Shown here piece after piece: positions 51,314 to 63,200 of a DNA stretch of 64,000 nt. This stretch comes from Triparma verrucosa. Its lineage: Eukaryota > Sar > Bolidophyceae > Parmales > Triparmaceae. Every line of letters begins with the position of its first letter. Within the stretch, counting starts at the first letter, position 1. The notes beneath the pieces are model-generated. The model saw only the letters and a program-made list of their open reading frames with translations. It did not search any database and had not been told where the DNA came from. The stretch is taken from contig BRXX01000206.1 of the NCBI GenBank assembly GCA_030267905.1, forward strand, positions 29,473 through 93,472. Reading direction: 5' to 3'. The translations under genes and the position numbers were made by a program.

Positions 51314-52265
51314 ATGTTCCGCCCAAAAACATTCCTCGCCCTCATCTTGCCAGCTCTCGTGAGCTCCGCGTCTATGCCCTGCGACTACAGCTGCTCCACG
51401 AAGTCAGCCTCTTCTTATTCTTTCGGGAACAACGGCTTGGATCTTCTCACAGCGTTTGAGGGCTTCAGCTCCACATGCTATAAGGACACCGAAGGCATTT
51501 ACACCATCGGATACGGCCACGCCTGCCAGAGCAGCAGCGACGATCTCCCGCAGTACGGCGTGACTTGCAACAGCTCAGGGTGTTCTGGTTCTCTGACGGA
51601 AGCACAGGGCAAGGCGGTGCTGGGAGACGATGTGGCTGGCTTCGTCTCGTGTGTGCGGAATGCCGTTTCGGTGGCAGTCACGCAAAATCAGTTTGACGCC
51701 CTGGTCTCGTTCGCGTTCAACGTGGGGTGCGGGGCGTTCCAGTCGTCGACTTTGCTGAGGGAGCTCAATGCTGGAACCCTAACAGATCAAGAGGCGCAGT
51801 ATCAGTTCACGAGGTGGCATTCCGGTTGCACGGCTGGCCTGGAGCGAAGGAGGTGAGCGACAGCGAGGAGGCAAACGGACGACAACGAGGCTGCCTTATC
51901 TTTTTTTTTCTAACAGCGCTCACGCCCTCCCTCGGCACAGGTTCACCGAGTCACAGCTCTTCAGCTCCTGCCAAAGCATAGGTTGCTCCGCTTCTTCCTG
52001 TTCGATCAGCTACAATTATCCCGACTGCAGCGGGGCGTGCCAGTACTGCAGTGCCTGCGGCGGGTGTAAGTCCTCCTCCTACAGCTTCGACGGGTGCTCG
52101 TCGGGAGGGGGAGGCGGAGGCGGTTGCGACGAGGGCTGCATCGACTGCATCGAGGGCGGGGGGGGCAAAGCCTGCGCGGAGAAGGCTTGCGCTGACTGCA
52201 GCAGCGATTGCACGATCTGCATCGAAAATGGAGGAGGGAAGGCGTGCGAGGAACGGTGCCAGTAA
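51314..52265 (+). CDS. Secreted GH24 (T4-type) lysozyme with Cys-rich C-terminal extension
   Basis: Two exons (51314-51852 and 51941-52265) give 287 residues. MFRPKTFLALILPALVSSA is a signal peptide. The catalytic region matches T4/lambdoid lysozyme: LLTAFEGFSSTCYKDTEGIY then TIGYGHACQ, with the expected Glu (FEG), Asp (KDTEG) and Thr (YTIG). NQFDALVSFAFNVGCGAFQS and RWHSGCTAGLERRR are also family signatures. It hydrolyses bacterial peptidoglycan. The second exon adds a tail of about 100 residues with many cysteines (CSASSCSISY, CQYCSACGGCKSSS, CIDCIEGGGG), likely disulfide-rich and possibly wall-binding. GH24 is mainly a phage and bacterial family; an intron and signal peptide show this copy is established in the nuclear genome, consistent with ancient transfer. 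Possible roles: digestion of engulfed bacteria or defence. Confidence 0.9.
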
Positions 52266-52374
52266 GCAAAGTAATAATCTTTCGGTACCCAAAAGATCAA
52301 CAAGGAACTCGAAAAGCATATAGCGGAGAAAGCGGACTGATTCGTAAGATAATTTAAATTTCAAAGAATCTCTT

Positions 52375-53581
52375 TTAAACTTTGCTTCCGCTCATCTCAA
52401 CCATCGTCATTGGGTTTGAAGACGACCTCTCCGGCAGCTCTGAGTTTTGCAACTTGTAATTTCTAGCTCTCGCGTTGAACGTCACGGCAAGGCAAAGGAC
52501 CCAGAGAGATCCGCCGAACATGAGGACGTGCCACCAGCCGTGAGGGACGGCGTAGTCGGCGTAATTGCCTGTGGTCTCGTCCTCCAAGAATATCTTGCAC
52601 GAGAGGCCGGAGGGGATGAAGATGCCGGCGAGCAGCGAGAACCTGTGGCGAGCGTTTAGATTGTGTCAGATGATGCAGCCTCATCGTCGTCAGTTGCTTC
52701 TCGCTATCGCTCACCTCTTCGGAAAGATCCAGAGAGTGGTTTTCATGGCGCTGAATACGGAGGCGGTGGCGTCCTTGTCCTCCGCGTCCTTTTTGTAAAT
52801 GTGCCGGACAGTGTATATGATCCTGAGGAGAGCCAGAATGGCGGACCCAGTAATCACCTTCAGAACGCCAAGTAACCCGTCCTTCTGAAAGCGCGTCTGC
52901 AAAGAAAGAGAGCGAACGTTAGTGCCTTTTTTTTACAATACTGAGGGCAAACAACTCACTTCTTGTGCCATTGCGACCCACGTGAAGTACAAGGCGAGGG
53001 CGTAGACGACGGCGCGGAAGGGCAAGGGCCTTATGTCAGCGACTGACAGGAACGCAACGGACATCATGAAGAAGGCGCCGGTGAAGTCGGCGTACTGCGT
53101 GAATTCGTAGACCTTCTCGTCCTTTCCAACCCATTCATAGTTCACGACGTTCGAGTGGGTGACGTTCCCGACCTCCGTGACGTTCTCCCACGAGTACTTC
53201 GTTATCGAGAGGCAGTAGGGGAGAGTGTCAGTGTCGCAAAAATGGTACCAGATACTAGCATTCGCGGCGTATAGGGCGGCAAGGGTGTCGAGCAGTACAA
53301 GTGGCGATTCACAAGTCCATAATGAAACATGCACTCCAAAGACGAAGGCTGGGAAGATGCTTGTGTTCGACAGAACTACCCACGCAGTAGTGCCCGCTGC
53401 GTTGTTTTCCTCCAGGAGAATAGGAATTACGCAAAAGAATTCCACGAAGACTTAAAAGAGGGTAGGTGTTTGTGGGGTGTGAGAGGAAGAGGACCAACTA
53501 CATATATGTTTCGTAGTGCCATCCATGAGGTTTAACTCACTCACCTAGGGAGATCAATCCGATGTAGATTACTTTCCGCAT
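52375..53581 (-). CDS. TMEM8/myomaker-like multi-pass membrane protein (CREST superfamily)
   Basis: Four exons (53545-53581, 52960-53450, 52715-52896, 52375-52642) join in frame to 325 residues with about seven membrane helices. Superfamily signatures of zinc-dependent lipid hydrolases are visible: SIWYHFCD with Ser, His and Asp, DFTGAFFMMSVAFLSV, and HGWWHVLMFG with a His-x3-His near the C-terminus. These match the Ser/His/Asp/HxxxH pattern of TMEM8 (PGAP6, a GPI phospholipase A2), alkaline ceramidase and adiponectin-receptor families. N-glycosylation-type NVT/NAS sites lie in the loop between helices. A membrane lipid hydrolase acting on GPI or ceramide-like lipids is inferred. The first exon is only 12 codons. 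Confidence 0.7.
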
Positions 53582-53720
53582 TGTTTGAAACGGGCCTTCC
53601 GATTGCGCGGGAAAACTGTTCATCATCCTCTACAAAAGTGCAAGGGGTTGCCAGGGAAGATCGCAATAGTAGTAGTAGCGAGATACCAGATACAGAAGGT
53701 TTACACGAGAAGCTCACAAA

Positions 53721-54888
53721 ATGGTGTCTGCTGATAGCGTTAAACTCGTTTTACAAAAGGGCAATCTTGAAATCGACGACTCGTCAGCACGCGGCGCAAA
53801 GTCTACCTGCTGTCGAAAGCCTTGGTGCCTATTTTGTTGTACTTGCTGCACCCCCCGCTGCACATGTATCGGGCTGAGCGTTCTATTTGGATTGATCGGG
53901 TTGTTTTTCGTTGGCCCACGACTGGGGCCAAGCGCGTTTGGCGAGGATTGGATATCCTCGAAGAGGCCGATGGTGATCTCACATGGTGATTGCCCCTGCC
54001 TGCCAGAACCAGCTAACTCTCTTTTGTGGTTCGAATACGCTGCAGGGCTCGGCGTGGACGCGTTGGAGATGGACCTAATGTTGACGGCCGACGGTGAGAT
54101 CATCACGTTTCACGATAAATCATGGGAAAATCTAAGTAACGGGACGGGGAGCGTGAGGGAGACAACAGTGAGTTACATGGAGAAGGTGAGACGAGGCGTT
54201 GGAGATTGGCTGGCGGCTCGCCGTTTCGTCGGCAACAATTCTAACTTGTTGTCTTCCACCCCTCCTTTACTTCCCGACCCCGAAGCATATTGACGTGTCG
54301 GGATCTTACAGCAAATACGACGGGATGATAATTTCCCCTCCTTTGTTGGAAGAGGTACTGTCAACTTTTAGCGGCAACCCTGAAATTCGCTTCAACATGG
54401 AAATTAAAACCGAGCTTAAAGATAGGGTCCTAGTGGCGGAAACGCTATGCAGGACCTTGAGAAATTACGACGTTATCGGGAGAACGCTGGTGGCTTCGTT
54501 TGATACTGAGAATTTGGACGCAGTAAGAAAGGAGTGCGGCAACGAGCTGGCCACGTCGTCATCCGAAGCGGAGACAAGATCGGCGTTGGTTCCGATTATT
54601 TTAGGACTAGATCTGTGGGCGTGGTGGCCAAATAAAAAACCCAATGGCGAGATTAGCGTGATGCAATTGCCAGTGGAAGGAGGGGGTTTTAGGTTGACAG
54701 AAAAGAAGATAATTGACAGATTGCATGGGCACGGAGTGGCAGTCATGTACTGGGTGATCAACGATAGAGAAACAATGTTGGAGCTGATTGCGAATGGCGC
54801 CGATGGAATAATCACTGACGAAGTTGAGACGTTTAGGGAAGTCATGGCCGAGGCAGGGAAAGCCCTCCCAGTGCCCTTTTCTCAGTGA
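53721..54888 (+). CDS. Glycerophosphodiester phosphodiesterase (GDPD) with N-terminal membrane anchor
   Basis: Two exons (53721-54185 and 54286-54888) give 355 residues. A Cys-rich segment (CCRKPWCLFCCTCCTPRCTC) precedes one membrane helix (IGLSVLFGLIGLFFVG), which anchors a GDPD TIM barrel: PMVISHGDCP (catalytic His, normally HRG, here HGD), DALEMDLMLTADGEIITFHD (metal-binding Glu, Asp and His), FNMEIKTE, and the C-terminal MYWVINDRETMLELIANGAD with GIITD. The enzyme cleaves glycerophosphodiesters to glycerol-3-phosphate and an alcohol. The cysteine cluster could be palmitoylated. It diverges from the TMEM8-like gene by 140 bases, but shared regulation is only a guess. Confidence 0.88.
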
Positions 54889-55096
54889 AAAAAAGGTGGC
54901 GAGCGTGGTGAGGAGGGATAGAGTATAATTTGGTTTGGTTATAGACGATGCTTTTCTTTTGTAAAGTTGCTCATCATGTCTGGCCCTTCTTTTGTTCCCT
55001 CTCCTCACCACCTTCCTTTCCCTATATAAATCCCAATCTCCCATCTCAATAATCAGCAGTGCCTTCCCTTCCCTGTCCCAGTTCCTATTTCCCATC

Positions 55097-56487
55097 TCAA
55101 TCAGCAGTGCTGCTCACCATTGTGGTCGGGGTTACTTTGTTCCCGTTCGCCTTGAACTTGCTCAGCTTCTTGTCCAAACTTCTCCTGATGTAGAACATGG
55201 TCCTGAAGATCAGGTGGCAGAGACAGTGGTAGAGCAGGCCCGCCCAGAGGAACCACTTGTGGGAGTCGTTGTCGAGCTGGTCGGACGAATTAATTATGAA
55301 CATGGCGACAACGACGATGTAGAGGAACATGCACACCGTCATAGCTCTGACGAAGTTCATAATGTCAACGATGGTCTTCGTAGGCTCCTCCCCGGGCTTC
55401 GCGAGCTGAGCCCTGAGCTTCCGGGCCCCGAAGTTGAAGAGGCCGCAAATGATGAGCATCCACAGGATGGAGTACGAGCCGCCGGCGGAGGCTCCCCCCG
55501 TGAACCAAATACCCAGGAACGAGACGAGGAAGAACCCTGAGGAGATCCTAGTGATCTTGTTCGCTTTCTGGGCCCTGGCTGCCGCCTGCGAGTGTTACAC
55601 GAGTGTCGAGAAGCGAATCGACGAGTTAGAACAAGTAGTGGTGTGGTTATGGTGGCCATACCAAAGCTAGGAGCGAAGCGAAGCGACAACGTTTGTGCAG
55701 CTCTCGCTTCAACGCTTCAATCCTCATCAAAACCTTAGTCTCACCTCCGCCTTGTTCATGCCTGCGCTCGCAATCTGAATCCAAAGCAGAGGAATGGAGA
55801 AATCCGCGAGCACCAAAAACGCCCCGATTCCGGCGAGGCACAACGAACCGATGGAAGTCGGAACGCCTTCGCCTCCGTAAAACGCGGCATGCAGGCCCTC
55901 GTCGCTGATAAGCATCTGGATAGTTTCGACGCCCTGGTGGGCGACACCGAAGAAGGAAGCCAAGGCGGTGAAGATGAGCGCCTTGGTTACGGGGTTCATT
56001 TGAAACATCTTGAGCTGGCGCAATGTCAAGACCATCCAACACGCCCACCCAATGTTCGCAGCAAAGAAGATAGCATTGATAATCCCCATACCTATCGGCA
56101 GCGCCGAAAGCGACGACTGCGGCATTTTTGACGACGTTAGAAACAGAAACGAACTTAAAATTATTCACAGAGACGACGCCTCTTACATACCTTGCCACCG
56201 CATTCCGGCCAATTATCTTGAGAGAGCAAAGCGATCGTAGCGCACTGACACATCGGAGTCCCCGTCTCATTCGCCCAACAGTCCTGGTTTGTAGTATTTG
56301 TTCCGGTTCGACCCAGTTCTTCAGTGTTAGAGGCAGCTCTCTGTCTCGACTTCTACAACTACTCTCAATCCCCCAAAAAACTCACCATCATGAGCGGACA
56401 AGGGTTCTGATAATCCTCCAAATTAGCGCACTGCCATCCGATACTCTCCGAATGGGCCCGTGAAGGATGGAATACTTTATCTGACAT
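55097..56487 (-). CDS. Seven-helix membrane protein with Cys-rich N-terminal ectodomain, unknown family
   Basis: Four exons (56386-56487, 56191-56283, 55745-56116, 55097-55585) join in frame to 351 residues. The first 65 residues hold six Cys (WQCANLEDYQNPCPL, DCWANETGTPMCQC, WPECGGK) and no signal peptide, suggesting an extracellular disulfide-bonded N-terminus. Seven hydrophobic helices follow (for example GIINAIFFAANIGWACWMVL, GSLCLAGIGAFLVLADFSIP, WFLWAGLLYHCLCHLIF). This layout is receptor-like, but I recognise no GPCR family signature. The tail is short and basic. The third intron contains the introner-type motifs. Confidence 0.7.
55586..55744 (-). repeat. Introner-like intron in the seven-helix gene
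   Basis: On the coding strand TTCTAACTCGTCGATTCGCT lies near the acceptor (about 55612-55631). TCGCTTCGCTTCGCTCC is in the middle (55671-55687) and GAAGCGTTGAAGCGAGAG nearer the donor. Confidence 0.6.
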
Positions 56488-57233
56488 ATTTTTGGGGCTG
56501 TTGAAAGAGAAGATGTTCCAGCAGTGAGTTTGACGTGTTAGATTGATCTTTTAATCGAAGTTTAGACATCTACGGAACCTACCTTATCCTTTAAGTATTC
56601 TTAACGTTTGGAGGGAGGGATAGCGAACTTTTTAATAGAATGATGACGTTAATGTGATGAATATCCAATGTCCGGTGCAAATCGTTGCTGAGTCAAAAAT
56701 CACAGCTAAACAGCTAAACGAAGATATTTTGGTCAAAAAATTCCTTAACAAATAAAATTCTGGATTGGGGGCTATCCGTTTTCCCCAACCCTCTAATCTC
56801 AATACCAATCCACCAAATACGTCGTCTCCCATCTCCCCACGCCACCAACTCCCCCCCTTAACGCTCGCTTGCATACGGATATATCTCGACGAACTAACTA
56901 ACCCTAACCCTCATCCCTCGCTAAGGCTTACTTTTGGATATTCTTAGTGTTCCAGCAATTTTACCCCCGAACCGAAGGTCCTACATACGATAGTATCGCG
57001 CTGCCGCCCAAAACTAAGTTGGGCTGGCCCCGTACCCCGTCTGAGTCAACTTTTGCCTCTCCATATCCTTGGGCACCCCTGCCCCCGCACACTTTTCCAC
57101 CTCTTGGTGCTCACTCCCTGCCTCCCCTCTCGTACCTAGCCTCCTACCGCCTCATCTAAGGCAGCCTCTCCCCTCCCTCCCAACCCCCCCTACCCCCGTC
57201 GCCCCCTCCTCCACCGTATCCCCACCTTTCACC
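56488..57233. promoter_or_regulatory. Divergent region, seven-helix gene / tandem channel gene
   Basis: About 745 bases. The right part (57070-57230) is C-rich and ends CCACCTTTCACCATGG, a strong Kozak-like start for the channel. No coding or RNA feature recognised. Confidence 0.4.
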
Positions 57234-60200
57234 ATGGCAATGCGAGCCCACACCGCGAAGGTGCTGATGAAGCCCACACCCCGCCAGTCACAGCGTGGGG
57301 CCCAGTTGGCGTCCCGAGGGAGCAATAGCTACGGTAACGGAAACTCCGCCGACGGGAATGTGGGCAATAAAAACAACTTTTGGCACGGCGTAGGTATCTT
57401 GGTCGAATGTTACCGAGAAGAAGGTGAGAGAGATGCTGGGAGGAAGGGAGGGAGGAGCGAAGCGACGAGCTAGGAACGCGTTTATTCTGCCCCGTATTCC
57501 TAGTATCCCTAGTACAGCATTGATACCGACGGGACTTTTTCGAACTGCACGTAATTCTAACTCGTCAACGCCAATATTCATGCTCCTCACTACGCTCGTC
57601 GCAGATGAGGGGCAACAGGAAACAAAGCAAACAACGAAGAAGGAAAAAAGTCGCTTTCACGAAGGCAGAGTATCAATAGCGAGCACCAGCACGCTTGCTC
57701 GCGCAGCGAGTAAGTTGAAAAGGGCGCCGGGGACTATAGTACCGGAATGGGTACCGTTGATCGATCCGACAGCCAGTTGGAAGGTGAGGAAGGGAGATGG
57801 AGAGGAGATGGGGGGCGATATGTTATTTTTAGAAAAATGTAACGACTATGCCCCCTCCTCCGCCCCTCCCACATCATTTAACTAACCGCCCCTCCATACC
57901 CCTCCTCCCCCCCCCTCCCCCCCCCCCGTTCGCCTCGTCTTCCACCCCCAGGCCTGCTGGGACATGTTCCTCGGTGTCCTGATCTTCTATTCTGTCGTAG
58001 TTATCCCTCTCCGCGTCGGTTTCGACACCCCCGTTACCCAGACAGTTGTAATCTCTGATATTATAATCGACAGCCTTTTCGGAGTTGATATTTTGCTTAG
58101 CTTTGCTACGGCGTTGGTGGACGACGAGGACGAACTTGTTATGGATCGGGAGATTATAGGTAAGTGCACGCGGTGCGAGAGTCTATTGTTTAGTGCACTG
58201 AGAATATACTAACGCATTACTCTCGGTCGCAGCTAAGACTTACTTAAAGGGGTGGTTTACGATCGACTTCTTCAGCACTGTCCCGATTGATAAGGTCTTT
58301 GCTCTTTTTCAATCAGCGGACAGCTCTGGTAACGGCTCAGGTGAGGAGATGATAATGCGGGCGGATCGATAAAGAGGGTGACGAGTGATCGATCGTAGCG
58401 AGTCCTGAAAGTATGCTGCGGCGGCGGGCCACGGCCACTGGCAGACCATGGGCTCTTCACCCCTCCCTTTACTCCTGCTAACACAACTAAACCCTTCAGG
58501 AAAACTGGTCCGGATTTTACGTCTCGCACGGTTGATGAAGCTGACCCGAGTCCTCAAGCTCGCGAAGGTGGTCAACAAATTGGACCTAGGTGAGAACGTG
58601 TGTGTGAGGAGAAGCGATGAGCTGAGAAGGCACGTTTACGACGTCCATCTGTCTCGTACGTACGTGTCTGTTGCTACCGTTTTTAACACAACACAACACT
58701 GACAACACAACCTTCCCTTCGCTCGTCGCAGACTCTTGGAACCCTGCTGTCTTCGGGCTCCTCAAGCAATTCACGAAGATCTTCTTCATCGGACATTTCA
58801 TCTCGTGCTTCTGGTACTTTATGACGAACGAAATAGTGATCGACGACGACCCACTGTCTTGGAACGACGAGTTCACGGTGAGAGAGAGAGAGAGAGAAAG
58901 AGAGATCTTCAACCCTCCGAAACCCTAACCCTCCTAACCCTAACCTACTCCCAACCTTAGGTGCCCGACTCGTCCGAGGTGGACGGGGAGAAGACAATAG
59001 CACAAGGTACCCTAGGCGAACAGTACACTGCAGCAATGTACTGGACCATCGCAACCATGATGGCGGTAGGATATGGGGACATTTACGCCACCAACACGAC
59101 CGAGAGGCTTTACAGCATGGTCACACAGGTCATCGGAGCCGTGACTTTTGGCGCGCTGATAGCGACTGTAAATATTTTAGTGGCCAGCGCCAACCCTGCA
59201 CAGAGGTCTTACAAGGAGAAAATGGGAGAGGTCAAGGCGTACCTTCAAGAGAGGCACGTCCCCGCCGGTTTGGCCAGAGAAGTCAGGTCTGCGGTCAAGT
59301 ATTACATGAACAAGAAGTCCGTCTTCGAGGAGAAGGTGAGATGAGGAGCAAGCGAAGCGACGGCGCGAAGCGACGGGCTGGAATGATTTTTTAAAGTTCC
59401 CACCATTATTAGTATTAGTGTTAGTGGCCGAGGGAGAATCTTTGCCAAAACGTTGTCGTCACTGTCACTGCTACATTAAACTAACGGCTCACTACCCTTG
59501 TCGCAGGACCTGGTGATGGACCTCCCACCCTCAATTCGAACGCAACTCGTCAGGGCCGCGTATGAAGAGGACATTGAGAGGGTGAGTTTTGGAAGAATAA
59601 TGAAGAGGCCAGCACTACTACCAACTAGCGCAGTTCAATAAGAAACAGAGTCACCCAATTCTAACTCATCGGCTTTTTTGCTCTCCAGATCAAATTTTTC
59701 AGGAACAAGGACTGGGCGTACATCTGCTACGCGATGCTGTCCATGAAGCCTGAGAGTTGTCCCGCGAACGACACACTTCTGGAGCAGCACGACGTCTCTG
59801 AAGAGATGATCTTCCTGCAGAAGGGGACGGTGCATCTGATCACCAGAGGGACTGACGTTGAAGACGCAGCAGGTGAGGCACCAGCTGAGGACAAATTCAA
59901 ATTGTACTAAAGCGAATGCGCTCGCACGAGCACGTCCTCTCTCACCCCCACCAAATTCTAACTCGTTAACATCAATCTTAATACGACTTGCTACGCGCGT
60001 TGCAGAGGACCTCGGGTTTGAGGGAGAAATGGACATTTTCGCACGCGGTAAGCAGACCCCCTGTCTTGTCGGAATGGTGTCCGAGGGAGGCTTTTTCGGC
60101 GACCTGGAGTGCAGGAATAAGGGCCCTCGCATGGTGTCCTACGAAACCGTAAGCGCCTGCCACATGTTCACCCTCTCGAGAGATGTCCTTGAAAGCGCCA

Positions 60201-63200
60201 ATCACATTTACGCAACATCTGGAAAGCAGTTCGAAGCGGACTGCGACAGGCGCATGAATACCTTCAAAGCAGCCATGGCCAGCGACTTCGTCATGCTGAG
60301 GAATGGTAAAATCAGCAAGAGGGAATTATTCGTAGATAGTAAGCTGGTGAACGCCCAGAGTATCAGGTGAGTTAATCTCGTTACTTGCAATTTCCACGCC
60401 ATAACCAACAGCTCACCACAATCTCCTAAATTTTCGGCAGATTCAACGCTGAAGAACACACGAAGAAAAACCTGAACGACGCCCCGAGACGTTCCGCGGT
60501 CAAACGGAAAACCATGAAGACCAGAAAGTCGAGAGACATGTCTAGAGTCTCTGGGGTCGGCATCGATCTGTGGGCGGTCGCGGAGGTCGAAGAGGTGGAC
60601 GAAACCATCATGGACCTCCTCAAGCGAGGTATCATCAGTCCGAACCTTCCTCTCAAATTGAAATGGGACTGCTTTGTCGGAGTTTTGATCGTCTTCAGCG
60701 TCCTTTCCATCCCTTACTGGTGAGAGAGGATTGAGATGAGAGGAGGCAGGGAGGAAAGCGACGAGGTGGCTGATTATTTTATTATATTATCTAACCCTAA
60801 TTTCAACGAACGCTACTTGCAGGCTCGGGTTTGACGTCCCCGTTACTCCCACCATGAGCGCTATAGATAAAATCACCAATACCGCGTTCTGGATCGACAT
60901 ACTCGTTACATTCCGCAGCGCTTACGAGGACTCCGAAAGCGATGTCATGGTCACCATCCCTCACGAAATCGCATGGCACTACTTCAAGACGTGGTTTCTC
61001 ATCGACTTCTTCTCCGTCTTTCCTGTCGCCGAAGTCGTGGAGTACATAGTGCTGTCGAATGCAGACGCTGACCAGTTGATTGGCCCCACGAATTCGACGA
61101 ATACTACAGGCCTCGACGAGATGAATTCAAGCAACGAAAGGTGCGAGGGAGGTTTTTAGATTTTAGCTTTCACCCCACCTTAATACTACAAATAAAATAC
61201 TAACTCTCTCGTACGCTCTTCACAGCTCGCTCGCAACGCTGAAGCTCCTGAAGGTGGTCCGTCTGATTCGGTAATCGCAAATATAATCTACACAGAAGTG
61301 TCTATAGTTTGTCATAAATACTAACACAAACCCCCCTCCCTGCAGCCTCGTAAAGCTAGTTCGGTTGCTGAAGCTAGGGACATACCTCGAAAAGATCGAA
61401 GATAATCTCAATATCAGCCCTGCCACCTTCGAACTGATCAAGCTACTCATCACGGTATCGTTCATCGCGCACATGTTCGGCTGCTTCTGGTTCTTCACCT
61501 CCACCCAGACGACCGAGCCAGAGAATAGCTGGTACCACGAAGTGACCGACAGCGATACGATACCAAAAATGTACGTAGCGTCCTTGTACTGGGCCTTCAC
61601 CACAATGACGACCGTGGGATACGGCGACATTTCGGCCAACAGCGTCCCTGAGAAGTGGTACTCGATTATCATCATGATGCTCGGCGCCACGGTGTTCGGT
61701 TATATTCTGGCAAACATCGCGTCTCTGATGGGAGAGCTCGACGCCAGGGGGTCACGGGTGAGCGCCAACATTACCAGCATGACCGAGTACCTGACGGAAA
61801 AGAACATCCACCAGAACCTCGTGAATTCGATCAAGAGTCACATCCGCTTCAACCTGGCCAGCACTTCAGTCTTCGACGAGCGCAGCATCTTGCAGAAGCT
61901 GCCGAACAGCTTGGCGAAGAAGCTCTTCCTGCACCACAACCATGAGGTGCTGGAAAACATCACCCTCTTCAAGCATTTGAAGACGACTGGAATTACGATG
62001 TACGTCTTCAACTTGCTGTACCCGGCCCAGTACGCAGACGGGCACATCATTTTCGAAGAGGATAGGTGAGGAAACAGAGGTTTGGGGTTTTATGGTAGTT
62101 GTTGGTTGGTAGTTGGGGTTAGCGGTTAGGGAGGCGCGAAGATGACTGGACATTCTGTACTATACTAACTCGCAACCCCTTTCCATTCCCAACAGCACCC
62201 CCTACGACATTTACTTCGTCTACAATGGAAAGGCCGAGCTTTTCAAGACCAAGCGCTCCCAAACCGAGGAGGAAGGAGATCCAGACTCGGAAAGGATATC
62301 CTGCGGCCAGGTCCTGGCCGGCCATATGATCGGCTACAACGGTATGCTCATGGCGAAAGTCCACAGCCACTCTTGCATCGCCGTGGGCAACTTAAGCGTG
62401 TACTATCTCCAAGGGCACGACCTCACGAACGTCACGCACAAAGACGAATTCATCGCCAAGGAGCTACAGGTAGCATTGGGAAGGTGCATTGTGGCGCAGG
62501 ACGAGCTGCTGCGGGAGCTCGTTTCGAAGGTTCAGGCTGCATCAGCGATTTCCAGAATGATGCCTACCCTCGAAGAAGACGACGACGAAAGCGGAGAGCG
62601 CGGTAGCGTGGAATTAACAAAGATTTTCTCGGAAAAATTGGAGGTCTCGGAGAGTGCATTCAACAACGAGAACCCGATGCACAGCGGAGGGGCGAAGAAA
62701 TCGGCGAGCAGGGTCAGCGGGAGGTCGTCAAAAATGGCTGGCAAGGACAGCGACGGCGAGAAGAAATCGCCAGCGAGAGAGAGCCAGAGCTCCACGACGG
62801 TCAAGGGCTCGAGCAAGAGGAACACGACTTCAACCCCACCCGAGGACAGTTCGAGTGTCAAGAGTTCGAGTAGGGTGAGCAGCACAAACCCCAACAGCAG
62901 CACCAGCCCGGAGAAGACCAAGTCCGCCGCGGAGCTGCGAAAGGACTACGACAGGAAAATGAAGGAGACAATCAGTACCAGTGTCAAGAGAGTTAGCAGC
63001 CCTTCGGAAAAGACAAAGTCCGCCGCGGAGCTACGGAAGGACTACGACAGGAAAATGAAAGAGACGAAGATGGCCGAGGGGGGTGGGAAGAAGGATAAGG
63101 ACGAGGACTCCGCTAAGCTAGCCTCCTCAGTCGACAGTAACGGCAGCAACGATAGCAGCGTAAAACCGCAAGCGAGGGCGCTGACGAAGTGGGAGAAGAA

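Noticed and set aside
58919..58956. Telomere-like CCCTAA repeats inside a channel intron
   Set aside because: Only about three irregular units, located in the pyrimidine tract of an ordinary intron; chance or drift is sufficient.
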